The notes under the pieces are model-generated. The model made no database searches. It had not been told where the DNA came from and worked only from the letters and a program-made list of their open reading frames with translations. 27,242 nucleotides of DNA from a virus: positions 1-27,242 of the IMG/VR virus record IMGVR_UViG_3300006789_000123; one strand, 5' to 3'. Below are positions 21,487-27,242 of this stretch, in pieces. The position numbers were made by a program, and so were the translations under genes. Positions within the stretch are counted from its first letter, which is position 1, and every line of letters starts with the position of its first letter.

Positions 21487-22101
21487 CTAGAACCTTATGT
21501 CGGTGATTGGAAACTCTTGTATCTGTTGTGCCGGTCTGTCGGCGCCGTCAATGTTGATAGCCACACGCACTAAACCGCCGCGCATGTTTTCCGCTGGTGA
21601 GCCATAGGCACGATTGTGAAAATAGTCAGCCTTTGTAATTTGGTCAGTGATAGGCTCTGCAAATTCAGCCGCTAGCGCTGTCTTTAGCAAGCGCACAAAA
21701 TATGGTGGGAACTCAAATGGCTCCGGGCGATACTGGTAGTCTACCCAAACATTTTCGTAGTTTGTGTTTAGCCCGTCACCGTAGATCTCAAAGTCGCGCT
21801 GTGGTGATGCGCCGACAGCGCCCACGTTAAATACAGCCTTTGGGTTTCCAAGTAGGTTGCCCGGCAACTGGTAAATATATTTCCATTCGTTTATGGGAGC
21901 TTGCACTAGCTGCGCCAGCTTTACTTTTTTAATTGACCAGCTATAGGGGTACTGCATAAGCAATGTGTCGCGCACATCGTCATAGAGCCGGTCGGCCACT
22001 TGCGCCTCATCTGTTCCAACGGTGAAGCTAGACAAAGGTGTAGCGCCCAACATAATGAGCGCCTCAGAACAGATAGATAGTTTGGTATCGCCAGCAGCCA
22101 T
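21487..22101 (-). CDS. Tail adaptor protein (T7 gp11-like, tail tubular protein A)
   Basis: A 204-residue protein starting AAGDTKLSICSEALIMLGAT (2-21), then DEAQVADRLYDDVRDTLLMQYPYSWSIKK, the standard N-terminus of the gp11-type adaptor, and WKYIYQLPG and VDYQYRPE further in. It forms the ring between portal and nozzle. The length matches the family (about 190-220). It is the first tail gene after the hairpin that ends the capsid pair. Its start codon at 22101 lies about 20 bases from the stem, within the presumed attenuated read-through transcript. Confidence 0.93.
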   Translation of the reverse strand: MAAGDTKLSICSEALIMLGATPLSSFTVGTDEAQVADRLYDDVRDTLLMQYPYSWSIKKVKLAQLVQAPINEWKYIYQLPGNLLGNPKAVFNVGAVGASPQRDFEIYGDGLNTNYENVWVDYQYRPEPFEFPPYFVRLLKTALAAEFAEPITDQITKADYFHNRAYGSPAENMRGGLVRVAINIDGADRPAQQIQEFPITDIRF

Positions 22102-22121
22102 CTAATACTCCAAAGAATAAA

Positions 22122-22148
22122 GGCGGGGCGGCATACACCGCCCCAGCC
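22122..22148 (-). terminator. Hairpin between capsid and tail genes
   Basis: GGGGCGG (22125-22131) and CCGCCCC (22138-22144) pair with a six-base loop, and GGC/GCC can extend the stem past a bulged A. On the minus strand GCCTTTATTCTTT follows. The T-run is interrupted, so it is probably a partial terminator that lowers tail-gene transcription relative to capsid, and perhaps also an mRNA stabiliser. Confidence 0.55.
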
Positions 22149-22156
22149 AAATTGTA

Positions 22157-22429
22157 TTAGTCGGCGTCAGCGACACTTACAGAAGTGCCATCAGAACAAT
22201 CGACCACACCTGATGCGTTTGACAAAACAACAACAATTGACATTGTTGGAGTTGCGCTGTCATGCACAAAGATGATGTCGCCAACTGCTAGTGTGTCAGA
22301 CAGGTCGTTGAAGTAACCCGCTGTGTTCACGTCTGCAATCGCGTCTGCTGATGTGTAGGTGTACATTGAAGGAGCGTTGCCCTTCTTTGCTGCACCAATC
22401 ACGTTAAATCCTGCGTTTGAATAAGCCAT
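22157..22429 (-). CDS. Small virion-associated protein beside the capsid gene
   Basis: A 90-residue protein, MAYSNAGFNVIGAAKKGNAP, then YTSADAIADVNTAGYFN, GDIIFVHDS and an acidic end (SVSVADAD). It looks like a compact beta fold. I recall short proteins with this 'YTSADA...VNTAGYFN..GD' pattern next to capsid genes or as fibre-tip modules in many phages. It starts 13 bases after the capsid gene and is enclosed with it between two hairpins, so it is probably made in large amounts; a head decoration protein is the likeliest role. The pattern is seen; the role is inferred. Confidence 0.65.
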   Translation of the reverse strand: MAYSNAGFNVIGAAKKGNAPSMYTYTSADAIADVNTAGYFNDLSDTLAVGDIIFVHDSATPTMSIVVVLSNASGVVDCSDGTSVSVADAD

Positions 22430-22442
22430 TTCTCAAATCTCC

Positions 22443-23276
22443 TTATTCTGTGCAGCTAATTTTGACGATGCCTTCATCGTCAATTGCAATGGCTCCAGCG
22501 GAGAACATTGAAGAGACGAGGAAAGACGTTTTCTCTGGGACGTAATTTATCTCACTACGCTGGTTCATGCCGATGCCCATGCCGACTGCATCGCGGTGGA
22601 ATGCGAAACAAGTACGGGTTGATGGGATTGGCAAGCCACCTTCGTCACGGTCGCCGATTTGGACGAATTTAAATCCGAGAAAGGTGTCGATTTCTCCAGA
22701 CACTAAGCTGCGCACAGTGTTGAAGTCGATCGATTGGATTTCTGTTTCACCCAACAAGCCAGCCAAGCTATTGGCGTGGATTACCATGCAACGACCTTCG
22801 GACGGCACGTTGTTGGTGTCCATTAGCTTTTTAGCTTCAATCAGCTTTTCGATGTTCAGGTTTGTACCTGCACCACCGACTGTTGTAGCAACGGTTAGTG
22901 ATGTTGATGAAGCGTTTAGCGCGTCAAGCACTATTTGGTCCATGCGCCTGCCTATGGAACTAGCGCAGACTTCAACTAGTTCACGTCTTTCGTCGAAATT
23001 GACCTTTTGCTGTTGGAAAATATCGCTGTACTCAGCAGCAATGTAATCGGTCATCGACGCGGTCACCTGATTATAGGATACTGACAACGGCGTTACATCT
23101 GTTTGTGGTACGCGTACTGTTGCGGTGCCTTTCCCAATTTTCGGGAACTTTACCTGTGAGCCTTCTACATTTGTCCGTTCACGGGTCAAACCGGCAAGAG
23201 CGCGTGCGCCTTGATAAGCCTGTTTAACTTCCGCATCGAACATTTGTACGAAAGCGTTAGAAATAGCTACTGCCAT
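22443..23276 (-). CDS. Major capsid protein
   Basis: A 277-residue protein, AISNAFVQMFDAEVKQAYQG (4-23), then RALAGLTRERTNVEGSQVKFPKIGKG, SYNQVTASMTDYIAAEYSDIF, ERRELVEVCASSIGRRMDQIVLDAL, a GRCMVIHANSLAGLL segment and ISCTE at the end. These are typical of the short HK97-fold capsid proteins of marine podoviruses; T7 gp10 is longer (about 345). Placement downstream of portal and scaffold fits. GAGAGGAC precedes the ATG at 23276. A terminator upstream and a hairpin downstream of the small partner gene suggest its own transcription unit. Confidence 0.88.
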   Translation of the reverse strand: MAVAISNAFVQMFDAEVKQAYQGARALAGLTRERTNVEGSQVKFPKIGKGTATVRVPQTDVTPLSVSYNQVTASMTDYIAAEYSDIFQQQKVNFDERRELVEVCASSIGRRMDQIVLDALNASSTSLTVATTVGGAGTNLNIEKLIEAKKLMDTNNVPSEGRCMVIHANSLAGLLGETEIQSIDFNTVRSLVSGEIDTFLGFKFVQIGDRDEGGLPIPSTRTCFAFHRDAVGMGIGMNQRSEINYVPEKTSFLVSSMFSAGAIAIDDEGIVKISCTE

Positions 23277-23410
23277 TTTTCTGTCCTCTCGTTAAGAAAT
23301 GTTTTCAAAAAGTCGCATCAGGTATCCGGGATCCGGGCTGACAGCTTGGGCATAAACGCTACGCCCCCAAGCGGGTCGAACAGGCCATAAGGTTATCTGT
23401 CAAATGAATT
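23277..23410 (-). promoter_or_regulatory. Intergenic leader of the capsid gene
   Basis: This 134-base gap, after the scaffold terminator, is the longest non-coding stretch in the virion block. On the minus strand it has a perfect TTGACA (23403 to 23398); at 17 bases the downstream hexamer is TTCGAC, a poor -10, so a phage or other sigma factor may be used or there may be no promoter. Further down are a hairpin, GCTTGGG (23344-23350) against CCCAAGC (23366-23372), and a tandem ATCCGGG repeat (23324-23337), probably in the mRNA leader. The ribosome binding site GAGAGGAC lies near 23283-23290. I looked for a tRNA here and found none. Confidence 0.45.
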
Positions 23411-23444
23411 TTAACAAAAAAAAGCGCGGCCCGCAAGCCGCGCT
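23411..23444 (-). terminator. Strong intrinsic terminator after the scaffold gene
   Basis: On the minus strand AGCGCGGC and GCCGCGCT (arms at 23437-23444 and 23423-23430) form an eight-pair GC-rich stem with a six-base loop, followed by eight T (23422 to 23415). It lies six bases past the scaffold stop and ends the portal-scaffold transcript before the capsid gene. Confidence 0.9.
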
Positions 23445-23449
23445 ATTAT

Positions 23450-24253
23450 TTAGATAGCAGAGTAATCTTGCGTGCCATAGACTTGCTCGAACATCTTCTC
23501 AACTTTTGCCCGGAAGGCTGGGTCGGTCTGATACTCTGGCTTGCCTACCATCGCATTCAATTCCTCTTTAGATGGCGCGCCATCCACTGGGGTCATGTCC
23601 ACAGGAATAGGCCGGTCACCGTAATAGCTACGCACCTTCTGCAAAGCCTTTAGACCCTGCGCGGTGCCGCCCATAATCTTGAACTCTTCAAAGTCACCCT
23701 CTGACCAAACGCCCTTGCGCACCAAACCCTGCGCCCAATCTGTCATCGACTTAATAGTCGCATCAGCATTCGGGCCAAGTTTTGCATGCTCTTCCTTGAA
23801 CGAGATCTCAGCGCTCTCCTCTTCCTGTTGAGCCATAGCAATAAAGCTATTCGCAAGCTCGTCAAACGCACCCTGGCTAATACCATTGTCCTTCGCCCAA
23901 TCTCTATATGTCGAGAGCAACGGGTCATCATCAGGGATGTTCGCATCTTTAAATAAGCTATCATCGTATGCCTCCGGGGCTTTGTGTTTGCCCTGCGAAA
24001 ACTTCTTCTGCAATTCGCTGTAGGACTTGACCAAGTTTTCTAGGTCAGGCCCATCATCGTCATTCCAAAATTTTTCTGGATACCAATCAGGACGGGAAAA
24101 CTCTACCTCTTCATCTTCGCCAGCCACGGTTACATCATCGAGAGATGCCGGGCCTTCTTCCGGTTTGATGTGGGAGATTGTGCTTTCTTCGGGCTGCTGG
24201 TTGTCCTCGGCCTCAACTTGCGCTTGGGCCATCAGTCCTTCTTCTTCGTTCAT
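23450..24253 (-). CDS. Capsid assembly scaffolding protein
   Basis: A 267-residue acidic protein. The N-terminal 50 residues are Glu/Asp/Gln-rich and disordered-looking. RPDWYPEKFWNDDDGPDLENL is the signature of T7 gp9-like scaffolds in marine podoviruses, followed by KSYSELQKKFSQ. The middle and end are helical, with VEKMFEQVYG near the C-terminus, the part that usually touches the capsid protein. It directs capsid assembly and leaves before maturation. The gene overlaps the Bbp19-like gene by four bases and is followed by a strong terminator. Confidence 0.88.
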   Translation of the reverse strand: MNEEEGLMAQAQVEAEDNQQPEESTISHIKPEEGPASLDDVTVAGEDEEVEFSRPDWYPEKFWNDDDGPDLENLVKSYSELQKKFSQGKHKAPEAYDDSLFKDANIPDDDPLLSTYRDWAKDNGISQGAFDELANSFIAMAQQEEESAEISFKEEHAKLGPNADATIKSMTDWAQGLVRKGVWSEGDFEEFKIMGGTAQGLKALQKVRSYYGDRPIPVDMTPVDGAPSKEELNAMVGKPEYQTDPAFRAKVEKMFEQVYGTQDYSAI

Positions 24254-24516
24254 AATTGCCTCGCTCTCTGCATGCGCTTTTCTATTTCGCGCACTAGTGA
24301 ATTTTGCCCCTCTCTGGCAAACCCGTGTGAGGCGTCCTCACCCGGATACCAAGTGGGCTGCTCAATCGTCAGTGAGCGAAGGTGTGTTAGTAATTGTTGC
24401 CCATCCTCACTGGCGAATACCCGCAAATATAACCTGTCTATGTCATCTTGGTTATCTTGCTGCGTTAATCGCATCTGCGGCTCTACTGTCCGCAGACTAT
24501 CCCAACCCTCTTCCAT
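24250..24516 (-). CDS. Bbp19-like phage protein
   Basis: An 88-residue protein. LYLRVFASEDGQQLLTHLRS (29-48), PTWYPG and FAREGQNSLVREIEKRM (67-83) match the small Bbp19 family found between portal and scaffold genes in many podoviruses. The molecular role is unknown; it is probably a head assembly factor. It starts two bases after the portal stop and overlaps the scaffold start. Confidence 0.8.
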   Translation of the reverse strand: MEEGWDSLRTVEPQMRLTQQDNQDDIDRLYLRVFASEDGQQLLTHLRSLTIEQPTWYPGEDASHGFAREGQNSLVREIEKRMQRARQL

Positions 24517-24518
24517 AA

Positions 24519-26060
24519 TTACTCCCCTGTGGCTTCAGCCGCTTGCATCGCCATCTGCGCTGCTTGCATCTGCGCCATCTGTTCTGCCATTTGTTGTCGC
24601 TCTTCTGGTGATGTGCGTAGCTCTGCCGGGATGCCCATCTTGTCAGCCACATGGTCTGCAATGGCGCCGGTGCGCACTGCCATCTGGCCATCCTGTCCAA
24701 GTGATGCGGATAACTGCACCCACTGCATTACCTTCTCAATGCCACTCATGTTCTGCGCCTGTGCAATCGGCGACACCGGCTGCACCTTAACCTCTAACCC
24801 GTTCACCTTTAGCGGCATTTCGATAAGGCCACGCTCATCCATTACCGCCAGAATACGCGACACAACCGGGATCATAGTTTCTGTGATAAGTCTGCCAAAC
24901 GCGCTACCCATGTTAGTGGCTAGCTCAGATATCTTGGCCGACACTTCTGTGGCTGACCGGGCAGACATATTGTCTGGCGGCAGCGTGTCATCCATCATAA
25001 TCTTTTTGATATTCATGCGTAGGTCGTTGATAACAATCTGCGACACGTTGAAGTCGCCAGAACGTGGCAACATGCGTAAGCTCTCACCCTGCGGCCCACC
25101 GTTACGCGCAACCGGGATAATAGCACCCGGCGCAATGCGAATAGTCTGCGGGTTTAGCACGCCATCATCTGCCGCTGTATACACACCGGCGATAGACAAG
25201 CTAGCGTTTTTAAGCAATAGCTCTAGCGTTTTGTTCAGTGTCTTGATGTCAGCGATAGCTGTGACCAGTGGCCCCCGGCCATACACCTCACCGGCGACTT
25301 TCATGTAGCGCGCTACAATCCACGGGCTAGACTTCATGGTGCGCTCTACAATAGCCTCTTTGCCTTCCTTGTCGATAACATAGTAATTGTACTGGCCTGT
25401 CTCTATATCCAGACAAGTGGCCTCGACTAGCTCGACCTCTTCGGTGGGCTTCTCATCAATAACGCGTTGTAGCTTGGCCGGTATCTGCGCATCATCCCAG
25501 TGCTGCGTGATGGCCTCTGCTTTCATACGCATGCGCCGATACACGTTATCGACCTTGCCATGCGCGCCCTCTTCGATACACACCAGATATTGAGGCACGG
25601 CGGTGAAGCGGATGGGAGTGATGTCATCACCGGGTTGGATGAGCAACACCGCCGTACCAACTGCTAAGTCCATGAGAAACTCACCCATGGCCAAGTCAAA
25701 GTTTGTTTGACGCAACAGCGCAAACATCTTGTCGCTGTAAATATCTAGCGCGGCCTGTGCTTCGATACGGCGCTCAATAGGAATATCTGGCCCCGGCTCT
25801 AGGCGGCACCAATTAGATTGCGGCGGGAATAAGCCAGACTGAATGCGATTGGCAAAGCGCTGCGTGGAATTGATAGCGGTGCTATCAAACACGCGCGCCA
25901 TTTTGTTTTGGCCGGGCGACCCGCCGCCCTCATAATAGCCATCGTACAAATTACGCTGTGGCAGCGCGAACTCGTAGCAATCTTCATAAATCTGCCGCCA
26001 GTTATCCTTGCGGCGCTGCGCCAGTTCATGGCGCTTTAATATTTGTGCTGGGGTCATCAT
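24519..26060 (-). CDS. Portal protein (T7 gp8-like head-tail connector)
   Basis: A 513-residue protein of the Head-tail_con family. Matching segments are LAQRRKDNWRQIYEDCYEFALPQR (13-36), NKMARVFDSTAINSTQRFANRIQSGLFPPQSNWCRL, EFLMDLAVGTAVLLI and GPLVTAIADIKTLNKTLELLLK. The C-terminus is Gln/Met/Ala-rich and helical, like the barrel and crown of gp8. The length is normal. Twelve copies form the ring through which DNA is packaged and ejected. The start is MMTP; an internal ATG at 26057 is possible. It overlaps the preceding small gene by four bases. Confidence 0.95.
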   Translation of the reverse strand: MMTPAQILKRHELAQRRKDNWRQIYEDCYEFALPQRNLYDGYYEGGGSPGQNKMARVFDSTAINSTQRFANRIQSGLFPPQSNWCRLEPGPDIPIERRIEAQAALDIYSDKMFALLRQTNFDLAMGEFLMDLAVGTAVLLIQPGDDITPIRFTAVPQYLVCIEEGAHGKVDNVYRRMRMKAEAITQHWDDAQIPAKLQRVIDEKPTEEVELVEATCLDIETGQYNYYVIDKEGKEAIVERTMKSSPWIVARYMKVAGEVYGRGPLVTAIADIKTLNKTLELLLKNASLSIAGVYTAADDGVLNPQTIRIAPGAIIPVARNGGPQGESLRMLPRSGDFNVSQIVINDLRMNIKKIMMDDTLPPDNMSARSATEVSAKISELATNMGSAFGRLITETMIPVVSRILAVMDERGLIEMPLKVNGLEVKVQPVSPIAQAQNMSGIEKVMQWVQLSASLGQDGQMAVRTGAIADHVADKMGIPAELRTSPEERQQMAEQMAQMQAAQMAMQAAEATGE

Positions 26061-26323
26061 GCTTTTTTATGCCTATTTGCAAAGTTGCGTGCTGCTTCTT
26101 TAGAGCCAAAGCCCCATGCCCTTAGTGCCAGCCCAAGGCGCGTTGGCTTGCCGTCCTTTTTCTCCGCGCCTTTCATGCCAGCAAAGCGTGCGGCAAATGA
26201 CACGCGGCGCGGGTTGGTGCCTTTCTTTACCGGGCGCTTTAGGTTGGCGCCTTCGGTGCGCTTGAAGTGTTCGCGCCCGGCCTCGCTCAAACCACCCTTG
26301 GGGTTCTTATGTACTTTTCGCAC
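26057..26323 (-). CDS. Small basic protein, DUF6321-like
   Basis: An 88-residue, very basic protein starting at a GTG (26323). GGLSEAGREHFKRTEGANLKR, RRVSFAARFAGMKG and KPTRLGLALRAWGFGSKEAA match, from memory, DUF6321 proteins of cyanophages and other marine phages ('GLN.AGRK.Y....G..LK.PV', 'R.SFCARM.GM'). The function is not known to me; charge suggests contact with nucleic acid or the terminase-DNA complex. The position just before the portal suggests a role in packaging. It overlaps the 57-residue gene by 17 bases. Confidence 0.75.
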   Translation of the reverse strand: MRKVHKNPKGGLSEAGREHFKRTEGANLKRPVKKGTNPRRVSFAARFAGMKGAEKKDGKPTRLGLALRAWGFGSKEAARNFANRHKKA

Positions 26324-26480
26324 GGGCGGCTCTCATGTTGTCAATAAGGTTGGGATATGGACGGCCAGCCTTTGCTGCGGCACGCTGTGCGCTACGCTTT
26401 TGCGCTGGGGTCAAGCCCTTCGGCTTACCCAATCCTTTAGGACGCTTTTTGTCCCAGACAGCTTTCTTTTTCTCAGCCAT
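26307..26480 (-). CDS. 57-residue basic protein
   Basis: Read from the ATG at 26480 to TAA at 26307, this protein starts MAEKKKAVWDKKRPKGLGKP, continues KGLTPAQKRSAQRAAAKAGR and ends AARAKST. About one third of its residues are Lys or Arg, and the middle is a probable basic helix. I do not recognise a family beyond short Lys-rich proteins of marine phages. It overlaps both neighbours (8 and 17 bases), which argues that it is real and translationally coupled. Confidence 0.65.
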   Translation of the reverse strand: MAEKKKAVWDKKRPKGLGKPKGLTPAQKRSAQRAAAKAGRPYPNLIDNMRAARAKST

Positions 26481-26616
26481 TCTTATCGCCCTCTGCTATT
26501 TTTGCTTTCATGCGCTGGTAGAACTTCCACATCTTCTGGCCAGTGGTTTCTGTTGGCGTGCCTTTTTGGCCCTTGTATTGTTTACCAAGGCCAATTTTAT
26601 CAGCTATTTTTGCCAT
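26473..26616 (-). CDS. 47-residue basic protein
   Basis: It starts at the ATG at 26616 (MAKIADKIGLGKQYKGQKGT) and includes TGQKMWKFYQRMKAKIAEG, a probable amphipathic basic helix. Its TGA lies inside the start of the next gene (ATGGCTGA). No family is recognised. Overlaps on both sides and consistent direction support it. Confidence 0.6.
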   Translation of the reverse strand: MAKIADKIGLGKQYKGQKGTPTETTGQKMWKFYQRMKAKIAEGDKNG

Positions 26617-26764
26617 AAGGTTTCTTCTTCGCCATTTTTGTTTTCATGGATGCGCCAGCTACACGACCGCCAGTTTGCTTGGCGTATTCTTTCGCCGCAC
26701 TCATGCCAGCCTTTGTGTACGCAAATGTGCGCGCCTTACCGTCTTTAGAAACTACCTTTGGCAT
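26600..26764 (-). CDS. 54-residue basic protein
   Basis: It starts at the ATG at 26764 as part of TAATG, reading MPKVVSKDGKARTFAYTKAG, then AAKEYAKQTGGRVAGASMKT and a KMAKKKPYGKNS tail. I recall short phage proteins with this 'GK.R.F.YT..G...A..YA..TG..V' pattern, some noted beside packaging genes, with no proven role. It overlaps the 47-residue gene by 17 bases. Confidence 0.65.
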   Translation of the reverse strand: MPKVVSKDGKARTFAYTKAGMSAAKEYAKQTGGRVAGASMKTKMAKKKPYGKNS

Positions 26765-26985
26765 TACCCTGCCCCCAATGTTGTTTGTTCACCTTCACCA
26801 CCGCCCAAGCGACCACCGCCAAGCAATGACCTACGCCCTGCACGGCGCGACCTAAGAGACGCCGCTTGCGCACGCTGTTCGCGTGTTGCGCCCTGTGGCG
26901 CGGCCTCTGGCTCTGGCACGGCTACTGGTGCCGGTGCCGACTTCTTTTTACGCGAACCCATGATCGCACCTACTACGCCACCCAT
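26764..26985 (-). CDS. Small Gly/Arg/Pro-rich protein, possible paralogue of its upstream neighbour
   Basis: A 73-residue protein. It opens MGGVVGAIMGSRKKKSAPAP, has a Pro/Ala linker, a basic stretch (REQRAQAASLRSRRAGRRSL) and ends EQTTLGAG. The neighbouring 76-residue protein has the same plan (MGG start, RR-x-G-x-R-x-LL, and a T-L-G-x-G end), so the two may be ancient duplicates. Both ends are TAATG junctions. The function is unknown. Confidence 0.65.
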   Translation of the reverse strand: MGGVVGAIMGSRKKKSAPAPVAVPEPEAAPQGATREQRAQAASLRSRRAGRRSLLGGGRLGGGEGEQTTLGAG

Positions 26986-27215
26986 TATACGCCTCCACCT
27001 AGTGTTGACTGAATGCCTGTCTCAGCGTTTTGACGCGCTGTGCTTAATAACATACGCTTGCCGCCTGTACGGCGCGCACGTTGACGCGCAGATATAGCAC
27101 GCATCTTCTGTTGCTCATCTGCCTCAAGGCGCTCTTCTTGACGCTGTTGTGCCGCCGCAAGTTCTGGGTCTGGCGGTGGTGGTTTCGGAGTTTTAGGGGA
27201 TAGCAAACCGCCCAT
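26985..27215 (-). CDS. Small Pro/Arg-rich protein
   Basis: A 76-residue protein: MGGLLSPKTPKPPPPDPELA, then a charged helix, AAAQQRQEERLEADEQQKMR, a basic part, RQRARRTGGKRMLLS, and QSTLGGGV at the end. Proteins of this MGG...PPPP type followed by a basic helix recur, as I recall, upstream of portal genes in marine phages; a head or packaging role is plausible but unproven. The ATG at 27215 has GAGG at suitable spacing. The stop overlaps the next start (TAATG). Confidence 0.65.
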   Translation of the reverse strand: MGGLLSPKTPKPPPPDPELAAAQQRQEERLEADEQQKMRAISARQRARRTGGKRMLLSTARQNAETGIQSTLGGGV

Positions 27216-27242
27216 TAAAAGTACCTCGCAAACATAAAATAA
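27215..27242 (-). CDS. Possible 3' end of a gene entering from the right
   Basis: On the minus strand the last 28 bases read in one frame as YFMFARYF followed by TAA, which overlaps the ATG at 27215 as TAATG, the same junction type as the next two genes. Eight codons are too few to identify a product, and an untranslated leader remains possible. Confidence 0.3.

Noticed and set aside
23320-23395. Possible tRNA in the gap before the capsid gene (a GTCGAA / TTCGAC motif and two hairpins)
   Set aside because: The T-arm-like motif has no matching five-pair stem, and no acceptor stem or anticodon arm can be drawn on either strand.
2692-26616. Recurrent 17-base overlaps between small genes (2692-2708, 26307-26323, 26600-26616)
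   Set aside because: The overlapped sequences are unrelated; the equal length is probably coincidence among many tight overlaps of a compact genome.

Overview
The window is a near gap-free segment of a tailed-phage genome with a T7-like (short-tailed) virion module. The evidence is the ordered set of a T7 gp8-type portal, a Bbp19-like protein, scaffold, major capsid protein, gp11-type adaptor, gp12-type nozzle, a run of large internal virion proteins and a gp17-type fibre. Base composition is roughly balanced except for one AT-rich endonuclease gene. Several small proteins resemble ones I recall from marine phages, so a marine, probably alphaproteobacterial, host is my inference (podoviruses of the HMO-2011 type come to mind, not verified). 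No ribosomal RNA, tRNA, CRISPR array or host housekeeping gene is visible. The terminase and DNA polymerase are not in the window and presumably lie beyond its ends.

Left arm (1-3316, minus strand): replication and DNA modification. It holds a Toprim primase-helicase cut by the window edge, a probable single-stranded DNA-binding protein, a C5-cytosine methyltransferase with a 202-codon second reading frame inside it, a small basic protein, an Hjc-like PD-(D/E)XK nuclease and a ribbon-helix-helix protein. A compact divergent control region (3317-3420) follows.

Central plus-strand block (3421-6361): serine recombinase, a 40-residue membrane peptide, a GIY-YIG endonuclease with four DNA-binding-like repeats that looks like a recent insertion, a YqaJ/lambda-type exonuclease, and a lone LexA-type winged-helix protein. 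A strong hairpin terminator closes the block, where transcription from the two sides converges.

Lysis and fibre region (6368-12009, minus strand): holin, a one-span coiled-coil membrane protein, an M15 endolysin, a second PD-(D/E)XK nuclease, two further membrane proteins, two accessory proteins, then three tandem paralogous fibre genes joined by an identical 13-base junction, and the main tail fibre.

Virion block (12042-27242, minus strand, read right to left): six or seven tiny, mostly basic, overlapping genes, portal, Bbp19-like protein, scaffold, a terminator and an intergenic region, major capsid protein with a small companion, a second hairpin, adaptor, nozzle, and four internal virion genes plus a 66-residue overlapping gene. 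Genes are coupled by TAATG, ATGA or TAGTG overlaps. The hairpins bracketing the capsid pair suggest that it is expressed separately from its neighbours.
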